From the NCBI GenBank assembly GCA_038246785.1, contig JBBRVP010000038.1, forward strand, positions 1 to 34,641: 34,641 nt of DNA. Reading direction: 5' to 3'. Within the stretch, counting starts at the first letter, position 1; the number at the start of each line of letters is the position of its first letter. The DNA comes from JBBRVP01 sp038246785. Lineage in GTDB: Bacteria > Actinomycetota > Actinomycetes > Jiangellales > Jiangellaceae. The notes beneath the pieces are model-generated. The model had not been told where the DNA came from, made no database searches, and was given only the letters and a program-made list of their open reading frames with translations. The translations under genes were made by a program, and so were the position numbers. This document shows, in pieces, positions 15,845 through 23,864 of this stretch.

Positions 15845-16053
15845 CGCACCTCCCCGGTGTGCCTCTGCCGAGGAGGCTAGACCGGGAGCGGCTCTGGTGT
15901 GACCTGAACGCCGGCGGACGAAGCGACGAGGCAGCTGCGCGACGACGACGAGCGCCCGCTGCCAGTCGGGGAACGCTTCACCCTGGCCGGCCCCGGCGAG
16001 CAGGGTGGGACTTGACGGTTTTCCTCCCGGCGCCGGCGGGCAGGGCTTGCGTC

Positions 16054-16692
16054 GTGCGGCAGCGCGCCTACGCCGACCGGGCCGAGGCCGGCCGCCGTCT
16101 GGCCCCCCTGGCGGCAGAAGCCCTCACCGCGGAGTCCAAGGTGCTCGTCTTGGCACTGCCCCGCGGCGGCGTGCCCGTCGCTGTCCCCGTCGCGCGAGCG
16201 CTCGGCGCCCCGCTAGACGTGCTCGCCGTCCGCAAGGTCGGGTTCCCCGGTCATGCCGAGCTGGCGATGGGAGCCGTGGCGGCAGGCACCAGGATCCGCA
16301 ATGACGAGATCATCCAGCACGCTCAGCTGTCCCCGGACCGCCTGGAGCGCGCGTACACCGATGCCGAGGCGGCTCTGGCCGCCCAGCAGCGGCGCTGGCG
16401 AGGTGACCGCCCGGCACCCGACCTGCACGACCGGGCCGTGGTGCTCGTCGACGACGGGCTGGCCACCGGGGCGACGATGCGGGCCGCTGTCGCGGCGGCC
16501 CGCATCGCCGGTGCCCGGCGGGTTGTTGTCGCGGTACCGGTCGGGTCGGCGGAGGCGGTCGCCGACGTCGGCCGGGACGCCGAGGTCGTGTGCGCGCTGG
16601 TCCCACCCGACTTCGCCGCGGTGGGGGCCCACTACCGGACGTTCGCCCAGACGAGCGACGACGAGGTGCGCGCGGCGCTCGGGATCAGATGA
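16054..16692 (+). CDS. predicted phosphoribosyltransferase (COG1926-like)
   Basis: A 212-residue type I PRTase. It starts YADRAEAGRRLAPL, has VLALPRGGVPVAVPVARAL and the PRPP loop VVLVDDGLATGATM (residues 129-142), and ends ALVPPDFAAVGAHYRTF. This fits the COG1926 group, often beside stress genes and of unknown base specificity. I chose GTG 16054; no strong ribosome site is visible and the frame is open upstream. The stop overlaps the convergent NlpC/P60 gene by 8 bp. Confidence 0.85.
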   Translation: MRQRAYADRAEAGRRLAPLAAEALTAESKVLVLALPRGGVPVAVPVARALGAPLDVLAVRKVGFPGHAELAMGAVAAGTRIRNDEIIQHAQLSPDRLERAYTDAEAALAAQQRRWRGDRPAPDLHDRAVVLVDDGLATGATMRAAVAAARIAGARRVVVAVPVGSAEAVADVGRDAEVVCALVPPDFAAVGAHYRTFAQTSDDEVRAALGIR

Positions 16693-17404
16693 TCCGGCCG
16701 TACTGGACCCGGGAGGTCCAAGCCCGGTTCTTCGCGACCGGGTGGCCCGGACGGCTCGCCTCCCACCAGCGGCCGCTGCCGGCGTAGATCGCGACGTGCG
16801 AGGAGCGCCCGCCCCGGCCGCGGACGAAGACGAGGTCGCCGGGACGCAGCGACGAGCGCGAGATCAGGTGCGAGGCGTGCCGGATGGCGGTGGCCGTGCG
16901 GGGCAGCTTCTTGCCGATGGCGTGGCGGTAGACGTACCCCACGTAGCCCGAGCAGTCGAATGCCCGCGGACCGGCGGCGCCGTAGCGGTAGGGCTTGCCC
17001 TTCTGTGCCGCCGCGACGACGAGGACCTTGTGCCGGAGCTGGTCCTTCGTCGGCCTGGTCACGTGCTTGACGTGCAGCGCCCGCCACCATCCGGTGCCGA
17101 CGCGGCCGTCGGCCGGCCAGCCGTGCCGGCGCTCGAACAGCTTCACCGCTTGGGTCGTGGACATCCCGAAGACGCCCGACTGGTAGAGCCCCAGCCGTCC
17201 CTGCAGGTAGCGGACCGCCGGGCCGCGGGAGCCGAAGGCGAGGATGGGGTAGCGCTGCGCGGCGGCGAGCGGGCTGAGTCCCGACGCGCGGGCGGTCGAG
17301 GTGCTCAGCGTGCTGGACGTGGTCATCAGCAGGGCGGCGAGCAGGACGGCGAGGAGCAGGACGCGCGCAGGCGTGCGCAGGCGTCCCATGACGGGGGCAA
17401 CCAT
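16685..17404 (-). CDS. NlpC/P60 cell-wall hydrolase with peptidoglycan-binding domain
   Basis: A 239-residue secreted protein: signal segment 8-40, a PG_binding_1 domain (ILAFGSRGPAVRYLQGRLGL and VKLFERRHGWPADGRVG; 54-105) and an NlpC/P60 domain with Cys151 (FDCSGYV), His203 (SSHVAIYAG) and His221 (RPGHPV). It should cleave peptidoglycan stem peptides, probably D-Glu-DAP. ATG 17404 has GGAGAAGGA upstream. The 5' leader is a c-di-AMP-type riboswitch, which ties wall hydrolysis to c-di-AMP and so to turgor/osmolyte state. It overlaps the convergent phosphoribosyltransferase gene by 8 bp. Confidence 0.92.
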   Translation of the reverse strand: MVAPVMGRLRTPARVLLLAVLLAALLMTTSSTLSTSTARASGLSPLAAAQRYPILAFGSRGPAVRYLQGRLGLYQSGVFGMSTTQAVKLFERRHGWPADGRVGTGWWRALHVKHVTRPTKDQLRHKVLVVAAAQKGKPYRYGAAGPRAFDCSGYVGYVYRHAIGKKLPRTATAIRHASHLISRSSLRPGDLVFVRGRGGRSSHVAIYAGSGRWWEASRPGHPVAKNRAWTSRVQYGRII

Positions 17405-17411
17405 GGGGTTC

Positions 17412-17622
17412 CTTCTCCCACGCCTGCGAGGTGAGCTGTCGGGCTCGGGCGGAGAGTGCCCGGCCCCGTCGTCAAGACGACGAGGGCCTCGCCCCTAGCG
17501 CTGCCGGTGGCACGCGCAGAAGGTGGGTCCCCCGCTCCCGCCCATCGGGGTGGATCGCTGGTGTCCCGGGTCGCCAGGGCGGGACTCGGCGAGGGCGACC
17601 GGGTGCCGTCGCAGGGCCGGAC
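17412..17622 (-). promoter_or_regulatory. c-di-AMP riboswitch (ydaO-yuaA type)
   Basis: On the minus strand the leader of the NlpC/P60 gene carries hallmark ydaO segments in order: CGAGTCCCGCC, GGGCGGGAGCGGGGGACCCA, a variable hairpin region, CGGGCACTCTCCGCCCGA, then GACAGCTCACCTCGCAGGCG just before the ribosome-binding site. In actinobacteria this aptamer binds c-di-AMP and turns off resuscitation and NlpC/P60 genes. Ends are approximate; the 3' limit is just ahead of GGAGAAGGA. Confidence 0.88.
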
Positions 17623-17631
17623 GGCTCGTCG

Positions 17632-17660
17632 AGTGTGCGGACCGTTCGCTACGGCGTCAA
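17632..17660 (-). promoter_or_regulatory. promoter of riboswitch and NlpC/P60 transcript
   Basis: TTGACG (minus strand, 17660-17655) and CACACT (17637-17632) are separated by 17 nt, and the start predicted 6-7 nt further gives a leader that begins with the aptamer. No other good -35/-10 pair is seen before 17.76 kb. Confidence 0.5.
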
Positions 17661-17757
17661 CCCCCGCCTCCCGTGTCCTGCGCCACGGCCGGCGTCAGCG
17701 CCGCACCGACAGCCGGCGCCCCGAGGTCCGCACCGGGGGCTGGGGCTGCGGGCCGTC

Positions 17758-18111
17758 TCAGCCTTGCTCGGCGCCCTCGGCGAAGTCGTCGAACGCGGCC
17801 AGGGCCCGCGGGCCGTAGACGGTGGCCGGCCCGCCGACCATGAGCAGCGCGACCCCGATCGCCTCCGCCACCTGCTCGCGGCTGGCGCCGGCGTGCGCGG
17901 CGCCGCGGGCGTGTGAGGCGATGCACCCGTCGCACTGGGTGGCCACGGAGATGCCGAACGCGATGAGCTCCTTGGTGCGGGTGTCCAGGGCTCCGGGAGA
18001 GAGCGCCGCGCGGTGCAGCTGGGAGAATCCGGCGTACGCGTCGGGGATCAGCCGGCGCAGCTCACGGGTCTCCGGCCGCAGCCCCTCCAGGACGTCCTTG
18101 CCGTGCGACAT
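17758..18111 (-). CDS. AhpD-like carboxymuconolactone decarboxylase family protein
   Basis: A 117-residue all-helical CMD-domain protein. The redox motif QCDGCIASHARGA (Cys60, Cys63, His67) marks it as AhpD-like rather than a true decarboxylase; relatives act as thiol-peroxidase partners or of unknown function. ATG 18111 has GAGGGAGGG 6 nt upstream. The nearest upstream feature is tRNA-Ser; no obvious operon partner is present. The product is probably cytoplasmic. Confidence 0.9.
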   Translation of the reverse strand: MSHGKDVLEGLRPETRELRRLIPDAYAGFSQLHRAALSPGALDTRTKELIAFGISVATQCDGCIASHARGAAHAGASREQVAEAIGVALLMVGGPATVYGPRALAAFDDFAEGAEQG

Positions 18112-18233
18112 GCCGCACCCTCCCTCGCGTGAAGCGGTCGAGTCCGACGCTAGGGAGCCTTTGCGATCCGCGGCAGAGCCGTCCGGCCCCCGCGCGTCGG
18201 CAACGCGCCCGCTGGCTGGGCGGCGGCTGTCGG

Positions 18234-18326
18234 CGGAGGGCGTGGGATTCGAACCCACGAGAGCGGAGTGGGCCCCGCCCTGGCAGTTTTCAAGACTGCC
18301 TCCATCGGCCACTCGGACAGCCCTCC
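18234..18326 (-). tRNA. tRNA-Ser (anticodon TGA)
   Basis: On the minus strand, acceptor GGAGGGC pairs with GCCCTCC, the D-arm is TCCGAGTGGCCGA, the anticodon arm GGCAGTCTTGAAAACTGCC carries TGA, a long variable arm typical of serine tRNA follows, and the T-arm is CGTGGGTTCGAATCCCACG. No CCA is encoded. Confidence 0.95.
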
Positions 18327-18359
18327 TGGTGACCGGCTCATGATGCCGCACCCGGGCCG

Positions 18360-19757
18360 TCAACCGGCCGCCACCACCGGGAGGCCGGCCTGCACCGCGT
18401 TGGCGTAGTCGTCGTCGACGTGGACGACCTCGCGGCCAGCCCGCTCCAGCAGCGACGCCGCGACCGCGGCGCGGAAGCCGGCACCGCAGTGGACGTGCAG
18501 CCGTCCGGCGGGAAGTTCATCCATGCGCTGCTCCAGCTCGGGCAGCGGCACGTGCACCGCGCCGTCGACGTGGGACTGCGCCCACTCCGACCGGTTCCGC
18601 ACATCGAGCACGACCACCGCCGGGTCACGCACGAGCGCGCCCGCCAGACCGCCGAAGTCGATGCGCTCGTACGACGCCAGCGGCACGTCCCCGGCCCATT
18701 CGTTCGGCCCCCCGATCGCCTGGCCGGCCGGTCGGTCGATGCCGATCCGGACGAGTTCACGCTGCACGTGCGTCACCTGCTCGGGCGTCGCCCCCAGCAG
18801 CGTCACCGGCGTGCCCCAGGGGATGGTCCAGCCCAGATAGGTCACGACGTTGTCGCTTGCGTCGAACGACAGCGTGCGTGGCACATGGCCACGGGCGAAG
18901 GCCGCCCTGGCGCGCAGGTCGACCACCCACTCACCGCCGTCGAGCCGGCGTTGCAGCTCGACCGCGTCGACGGTCGGCGCGGGGCTGAGGTCGACCGGAC
19001 CCGGGCCGGCGGCGTTTCCCGGGCCCATGTGCGCGTAGTACGCCGGGAAGGAGTCGAGCCCGGCGACCATCTCGCGGACGAAAGCGTCCTCGTCCTGCAG
19101 CAGCGCGCCGTTGATGCGGGCCTGCTCGCCGACCGTCGAGGAGCCCCCGGACGTGGGAGACGCCGAGCAGAACGACCCGAAGCCGTGGGTGGGGAACAGC
19201 GCCGTGCCGGCGGGCAGGTCGGCGGCCAGCCGGCGCGCGCTGCGCCACTGAGCGTGCGCCAGCTCGTCGGTGAGCTCCGGTGTGACGAGGTCGGTGCGCC
19301 CCACGCTGCCGAACAGCAGGCTGCCGCCGCTGAAGACGGCGCGCGCGTCCCCGTCGAGCAGCACGGCGTACGCCAGGTGGTGCGGGGTGTGTCCCGGCGT
19401 TGCCAGCACGCGCACCGTCATGTCGCCGGCCGTGAGCTCGTCGCCGTCGAAGACCGGTGTCCGCGGGTAGGCCACGACCGCGTCGCCGGGCACGACGTAC
19501 GCGGCGCCGGTGCGGTCGGTGAGCTCGAGCCCGCCCGTCAAGTAGTCGTTGTGCAGGTGGGTCTCGAGGACATGGGTCGCCCGCAGCCCCCGCCGGTCGA
19601 GCACCTCCAGCACCCGGTCGATGTCGCGCTGCGGGTCGACGACGAGGGCCGCACCCTCTGCGGAGACGACGTAGGAGCGGTCGCCGAGGTCGGGTGTCTC
19701 GATGACCTCGACCGACACACCATCGAGGTCGCCGTTTCGCTGGATCAAGCGGCTCAC
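18360..19757 (-). CDS. MBL-fold persulfide-dioxygenase-like protein fused to two rhodanese domains
   Basis: A 465-residue protein. The N-terminal MBL domain (1-240) carries THLHNDYLTGG (His67, His69, Asp71), ATPGHTPHHLAY and a later FPTHGFGS, as in ETHE1-like persulfide dioxygenases. Two rhodanese domains follow: the first (about 265-355) lacks the active Cys and is inactive-type, the second ends with HCGAGFRA (Cys424). Such fusions oxidise or transfer sulfane sulfur (glutathione- or mycothiol-persulfide) to sulfite/thiosulfate; the exact thiol is inferred. The GTG start overlaps the IdeR stop by 4 nt (GTGA), so both are translated together. Confidence 0.88.
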   Translation of the reverse strand: MSRLIQRNGDLDGVSVEVIETPDLGDRSYVVSAEGAALVVDPQRDIDRVLEVLDRRGLRATHVLETHLHNDYLTGGLELTDRTGAAYVVPGDAVVAYPRTPVFDGDELTAGDMTVRVLATPGHTPHHLAYAVLLDGDARAVFSGGSLLFGSVGRTDLVTPELTDELAHAQWRSARRLAADLPAGTALFPTHGFGSFCSASPTSGGSSTVGEQARINGALLQDEDAFVREMVAGLDSFPAYYAHMGPGNAAGPGPVDLSPAPTVDAVELQRRLDGGEWVVDLRARAAFARGHVPRTLSFDASDNVVTYLGWTIPWGTPVTLLGATPEQVTHVQRELVRIGIDRPAGQAIGGPNEWAGDVPLASYERIDFGGLAGALVRDPAVVVLDVRNRSEWAQSHVDGAVHVPLPELEQRMDELPAGRLHVHCGAGFRAAVAASLLERAGREVVHVDDDYANAVQAGLPVVAAG

Positions 19758-20455
19758 CCGGACCGCACGAAGACGTGTGCCGCGAGCTCGCGGGACAGCT
19801 CCACCGACTCCCCGCCGCTGCCCACGAGCACCCCGCCCTCGGCGCCGGGCGTCACGCGTACCACCTGGCCGGGCAGGGCGCCGGCCCGGCGGATCTGGCC
19901 CATCAGGCCCTCGTCGGTCTGCAGCGGCTCGCTCAGTCGCCGCACGACGACGCTGCCGCGCCCCGAGCCGTCGTAGCCGTCGTATGACGCGAGCGGCACC
20001 ACACCGTGCTGGAAGTCCTCCACGCCCAGGTCGACGCCCAGCTCGTCGAGGCCGGGGATGGGGTTGCCGTACGGCGACTCGCGCGGGTCCTCCAGGATCT
20101 CCAGCAGCCGCTTCTCGACGGCCTCCGAGATCACGTGCTCCCAGCGGCACGCCTCGGCGTGCACGAGCTCCCAGTCCAGGCCGATCACGTCGACCAGCAG
20201 CCGCTCGGCGAGCCGGTGCTTGCGCATGACCCGGGTGGCGAGCGAGCGGCCTTCATCGGTGAGCTGCAGGTGGCGGTCACCCTCGACGGTGAGCAGGCCG
20301 TCGCGTTCCATGCGCGCCACGGTCTGGCTCACCGTCGGCCCCGACTGGTGCAGCCGCTCGGCGATGCGGGCGCGCAGCGGGACGATGCCCTCCTCCTCGA
20401 GCTCGAAGATCGTGCGGAGGTACATCTGCGTGGTGTCGATGAGATCGTGGCTCAC
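19754..20455 (-). CDS. ideR: IdeR/DtxR-family iron-dependent regulator
   Basis: A 233-residue DtxR-type protein. The HTH spans residues 25-60 (ARIAERLHQSGPTVSQTVAR) and dimer/metal domain residues match DtxR with an offset of one: Met11, His80, Glu84, His99, Cys103, Glu106 and His107 (EACRWEHVIS). A C-terminal SH3-like segment is present (about 150-233), length as in IdeR. With Fe2+ it would repress iron-uptake genes. The GTG start is preceded by AAGGAG at a rather long 12-nt spacing. It leads a two-gene operon with the persulfide-dioxygenase/rhodanese protein, an uncommon partner. Confidence 0.92.
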   Translation of the reverse strand: MSHDLIDTTQMYLRTIFELEEEGIVPLRARIAERLHQSGPTVSQTVARMERDGLLTVEGDRHLQLTDEGRSLATRVMRKHRLAERLLVDVIGLDWELVHAEACRWEHVISEAVEKRLLEILEDPRESPYGNPIPGLDELGVDLGVEDFQHGVVPLASYDGYDGSGRGSVVVRRLSEPLQTDEGLMGQIRRAGALPGQVVRVTPGAEGGVLVGSGGESVELSRELAAHVFVRSG

Positions 20456-20518
20456 GCGCGGCTGCGCTCCTTGTCCGGCCGGGGATCAGCCTAGCCGGGG
20501 GCGCGCCCGCTCCTCCGG

Positions 20519-20641
20519 ACCAGCGGGCCGCAGGCCCTTACCCGCAAGATCTACTTCGACGAGCTGCCGCGCATCCGGCGCAGTCACCGTGAGTTCGTCG
20601 AGACGCTGCGTCGTGGAGGGGGTCAGGCTCACAGCGTGTAG
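20519..20641 (+). other. orphan coding-like segment, perhaps a gene remnant
   Basis: A plus-strand frame without a start codon reads TRKIYFDELPRIRRSHREF followed by VETLRRGGGQAHSV and a stop. Its spacing of FDE-x-P and H-x-x-FV-x-x-LR-x-x-G resembles the N-terminal part of arginine-deiminase-like proteins, but the rest is absent. It overlaps the 3' end of the cyclase-family gene on the other strand. Confidence 0.2.
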
Positions 20642-21516
20642 CCGGTGAACCCCATCTGGAAGCCGCTGAACGGCGGCCGGTTGCCGTTGATCCCTATCCA
20701 GTCGCCGTGGGGCCGCAGCTGCCCCAGCCCGGTACCGACGTTCTCGACCGTGATCCCCCCGTGCAGCAGCGCCCGGGTCGTGGCCTCGAGGCGGGCGTCC
20801 GCTGTTGCGTCTGGTCCGAGGGTGTCCGACCCGACGGCGAGGATGTGACGCCGCTCGAACAGCCAGTCCACCGCTGCGCCGCTGAGGCCTGGGGCCGGCG
20901 TCGTCACGTACGGCGATTCCTCGCCCACCCCCTCGTCGAACAGCCTCGCGTAGCCGGTGAGCAGGAGCAGGCAGCCCCGGGGCGGGATGCGGCCGTGTCG
21001 GCGTTCCCACCGGCGCAGCTGGTCAGGGTCGACGAGGAAGTCAGGCCCGGACCGCGCGATGCGCAGGCGCAGGTCGACGACGGCCAGCGGCATCAGCGTG
21101 AAGTCCTCCCCCAGCTCGTCCAGCCGCTTGCCGCCGAGGATGAAGTGGACCGGTGCGGAGATGTGGCTGGCGGTGTGCGTGCCGAGGTCGGTGACGCGCT
21201 CCAGGAGGTAGCCGCCGTCGTCGTGCGCGGCCGTCCGGGTGTCGACGAACGCGGGGTCGAAGCGGAACGGCGGGTCGCCCGGGTAGGTCGGCACGCCGCT
21301 GCGCAGCGACGCGGTGAGTGGCACCCGCCGCGCCGTCCGCGGGTCGACGTCGGCGTAGCCGTGCGGGATGTCGCGACCATGCCCTTGGGGGCCACCAGCT
21401 GCCACCGCCGCGCTCGCGGTGCCCGCAGCAGCTCCGGTTGTCACCATGCCGGCAGCGGCCACGCCGCCCGCTCGCAAGAGGTTTCGCCGACTGAGTCCGC
21501 CCACGAGGTCCAGCAT
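20629..21516 (-). CDS. Tat-exported cyclase-family (kynurenine formamidase-like) protein
   Basis: A 295-residue protein with a twin-arginine signal (LSRRNLLRAGG, residues 8-18). The fold is that of the cyclase/kynurenine formamidase family: TASLRSGVPTYPGDPPFRF, LGTHTASHISAPVHF, RIPPRGCLLLLTGYA and VDWLFERRHILAVGSDT. The usual metal signature HxGTHxDxPxH is altered (G, T and the Asp are replaced by A, S and S), so metal binding and activity are uncertain. ATG 21516 starts the Tat signal directly; a TTG 57 nt upstream is open in frame. It is divergent from the photolyase gene; its substrate is unknown. Confidence 0.8.
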   Translation of the reverse strand: MLDLVGGLSRRNLLRAGGVAAAGMVTTGAAAGTASAAVAAGGPQGHGRDIPHGYADVDPRTARRVPLTASLRSGVPTYPGDPPFRFDPAFVDTRTAAHDDGGYLLERVTDLGTHTASHISAPVHFILGGKRLDELGEDFTLMPLAVVDLRLRIARSGPDFLVDPDQLRRWERRHGRIPPRGCLLLLTGYARLFDEGVGEESPYVTTPAPGLSGAAVDWLFERRHILAVGSDTLGPDATADARLEATTRALLHGGITVENVGTGLGQLRPHGDWIGINGNRPPFSGFQMGFTGYTL

Positions 21517-21683
21517 GGTCACTGCGCCGGCTCCGGGCAACGCGCCCAGGCAGCCCACCGGCCCTACCGACAACGCTCGCCGGCACCTCGGGACGCCCGG
21601 GTGACGTGCGGCGCCAGCCCGCCGAGCCGGCGGCTGCGCCGCGGTCGCTGACAGGTCGGCGTGCGGTCGGCAGCGGGCCGCTT

Positions 21684-21698
21684 TAGCGTGCCCGGGTG
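21684..21698 (+). promoter_or_regulatory. leaderless-type -10 element of the photolyase gene
   Basis: TAGCGT (21684-21689) lies exactly 6 nt before GTG 21696, the same geometry as at the cyclase gene. No Shine-Dalgarno sequence is present. Confidence 0.5.
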
Positions 21699-23045
21699 CC
21701 GACTGCGGTCATGTGGTTCCGCCGCGACCTGCGCGTGCGGGACAACCCGGCGCTCTACGCCGCCGCCGCGGCGGGCGACGTGCTGCCGCTGTTCGTTCTC
21801 GACCCGGCCCTGTGGGCGCCGTCCGGGGACGTCCGGCGCGGCTACCTCGTGCGCGCCCTGCGCGCGCTCGACGGCTCCCTCGACGGGCATCTGCACGTGC
21901 GGCGTGGCGACCCGACGACCGAGGTGCAGCGGGCCGCGCGCTCGGCGGGGGCCGAGCAGGTGCAGGTGGCCGCCGACTTCGGCCCGTACGGCAGCCGGCG
22001 CGACGAACAGGTCGAGCGCGCCCTAGCCGATGCGGGGATCGAGCTGGTCCGCACCGGCTCGCCGTACGCCGTCGCACCCGGCCGGGTGCGCAAGGCCGAC
22101 GGGACGCCGTACGCAGTCTTCACCCCGTTCTCACGAGCCTGGTCCGAGCACGGCTGGCCGGCCCCGGCGACGGCGTCGAGCAAGCCGCACTGGGCTACCG
22201 CCGACGGCGCCACCGACCTGCCCACCGAGCCCGACCTCGGTGACCTGCGGCTGCCGGAGGTCGGCGAGGAGGCGGCCCGCCGCTGCTGGTCGGCGTTCCT
22301 CGACGGGCCTCTCGGCGACTACGCCGACGCACGCAACCGCCCGGACCTCGACGGCACCAGCCGCGTCTCGCACCACCTCAAGTGGGGCGAGCTGCACCCG
22401 CGCACCCTGCTCGCCGACCTCGCCCGCAGGCGTGGCAAGGGGGCCGCGACGTTTCGCACCGAGCTGGCCTGGCGTGAGTTCTACGCCGACGTGCTGTGGC
22501 ACGCGCCGGCAAGCGCCCGCGACTACCTGCGGCCGCAGCTGGCACGGATGCCGTATGAGCCGCCCGGCACGCTGTTCCAGGCGTGGACGCAGGGCCGAAC
22601 CGGCTACCCCTTCGTCGACGCCGGCATGCGCCAGCTGCTGGGCGAGGGCTGGCTGCACAACCGGCTGCGCATGGTTGTCGCGAGCTTCCTGGTCAAGGAC
22701 CTGCATGTGGAGTGGCACCACGGCGCCCACCACTTCATGCGCTGGCTGCGCGACGGCGACCTGGCCTCCAACCAGCACGGCTGGCAGTGGACGGCCGGGT
22801 CGGGCACCGATGCGGCGCCGTACTTCCGCGTCTTCAACCCGGTGTCGCAGGGGCAACGGTTCGACCCCGACGGCGACTACGTCCGTCGCTACGTGCCGGA
22901 GCTGCGCCACCTCCCCGGCGCCAGTGCGCACGAGCCGTGGGAGCACGCCGACGGCTACGCGCAGGGCTATCCGCAGCGCATCGTCGACCACGCCGCGGAG
23001 CGGCGGGAGGCGCTCGCGCGGTACGAGCAGGTCCGGCGCGGCTGA
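21696..23045 (+). CDS. phrB: deoxyribodipyrimidine photolyase (class I)
   Basis: A 449-residue photolyase. The N-terminal antenna-type alpha/beta domain begins MWFRRDLRVRDNPAL; the FAD domain has TSRVSHHLKWGELHPRT, RTGYPFVDAGMRQL, WLHNRLRMVVASF and DGDLASNQHGWQW followed by GTDAAPYFRVFNP. These are residues that bind FAD and the cyclobutane dimer, so it should repair UV dimers with light. Length is normal. A close homologue could have (6-4) or cryptochrome function, but the class I CPD pattern is clearer. The following ParA-like gene starts 18 nt after the stop. Confidence 0.94.
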   Translation: MPTAVMWFRRDLRVRDNPALYAAAAAGDVLPLFVLDPALWAPSGDVRRGYLVRALRALDGSLDGHLHVRRGDPTTEVQRAARSAGAEQVQVAADFGPYGSRRDEQVERALADAGIELVRTGSPYAVAPGRVRKADGTPYAVFTPFSRAWSEHGWPAPATASSKPHWATADGATDLPTEPDLGDLRLPEVGEEAARRCWSAFLDGPLGDYADARNRPDLDGTSRVSHHLKWGELHPRTLLADLARRRGKGAATFRTELAWREFYADVLWHAPASARDYLRPQLARMPYEPPGTLFQAWTQGRTGYPFVDAGMRQLLGEGWLHNRLRMVVASFLVKDLHVEWHHGAHHFMRWLRDGDLASNQHGWQWTAGSGTDAAPYFRVFNPVSQGQRFDPDGDYVRRYVPELRHLPGASAHEPWEHADGYAQGYPQRIVDHAAERREALARYEQVRRG

Positions 23046-23050
23046 GTCGA

Positions 23051-23066
23051 TAGGGTCGCCTGCGTG
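23051..23066 (+). promoter_or_regulatory. leaderless-type promoter of the ParA-like gene
   Basis: TAGGGT (23051-23056) is 7 nt before GTG 23064, identical to the hexamer used ahead of the L,D-transpeptidase gene. It lies in the 18-nt gap after the photolyase stop, so the ParA/RHH pair may have its own start of transcription. Confidence 0.45.
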
Positions 23067-23864
23067 CTGGTCGTCAGCGTGCTGAGCCTCAAGGGCGGGG
23101 TCGGCAAGACGACCGTGGTGCTCGGACTCGCTGGCGCGGCCATGGCGCGCGGACTGCGCACCCTGGTGATCGACCTCGATCCGCAGGCCAACGCCAGCGT
23201 CGTGCTCGACCCGCAGGGCCCTGCTTTCAGCAGCAGCGACGTGCTCGCCGACGCGCGCCCCGGCGTCCTGCACGACGCCATCTCCCCGACGGCTTGGGGC
23301 GAGCTCGTCGACGTGGTCGCCAGCGAGCCGGCGCTCGAGTACCGCAACGCCCCGGCGGACGGGCGCGGCGGCGAGCACCGGCTGCGCTCGGCGATGAGCG
23401 GCCTGACCGGCTACGAGGTCGTGCTCGTCGACTGCCCGCCCAGCCTTGGCGACCTCACCAAGAACGCGATGGCCGCCAGCCACCTCGCGCTCGTGGTCAC
23501 CGAGCCGACGCTGTTCAGCCTGCAGGGCGCTCGTCGGGCGCTGGATGCGATCGAGGTGGTCCGGGGCGGCTTCAACCTCCGGCTGCGGCCGGCGGGGATC
23601 GTGGTCAACCGCTTCCGCGCCCAGTCCGCGGAGCACCGCTACCGCCTCGACGAGCTCATCTCCGCGTACGGGGCCTTGGTGCTCGACCCGGTGCTGCCCG
23701 ACCGCAGCGCGCTCACCCAGGCGCAGGGCGCCTACCTCCCGGTTCAGCGCTGGCCCTCGCCTGGCGCCCGCGAGGCGGCGCATGTGTTCGCCGGCTACCT
23801 CGACACGCTCCTGCAGCTGGGCACCACCGAGCCCGGCTCGCTCACGAAGGGACGCCGCCGGTGA
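23064..23864 (+). CDS. ParA/MinD-family ATPase
   Basis: A 266-residue ATPase with the deviant Walker A motif LKGGVGKTT near residues 9-17, VIDLDPQAN (Walker A' region), VVLVDCPPSLG (Walker B) and IVVNRFRAQS. It is shorter than chromosomal ParA/Soj partners and resembles orphan or plasmid-type ParA. Such ATPases position DNA or other cargo by cycling on the nucleoid. Its GTGA overlap with the next gene (ribbon-helix-helix protein) supports a two-gene segregation-like pair. It is not near an origin in this window. Confidence 0.9.
   Translation: MLVVSVLSLKGGVGKTTVVLGLAGAAMARGLRTLVIDLDPQANASVVLDPQGPAFSSSDVLADARPGVLHDAISPTAWGELVDVVASEPALEYRNAPADGRGGEHRLRSAMSGLTGYEVVLVDCPPSLGDLTKNAMAASHLALVVTEPTLFSLQGARRALDAIEVVRGGFNLRLRPAGIVVNRFRAQSAEHRYRLDELISAYGALVLDPVLPDRSALTQAQGAYLPVQRWPSPGAREAAHVFAGYLDTLLQLGTTEPGSLTKGRRR

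Noticed and set aside
15900..16016. Short plus-strand frame RDDDERPLPVGERFTLAGPGE before the phosphoribosyltransferase
   Set aside because: Coding-like but with no start codon and an upstream stop; too short to call as a gene.
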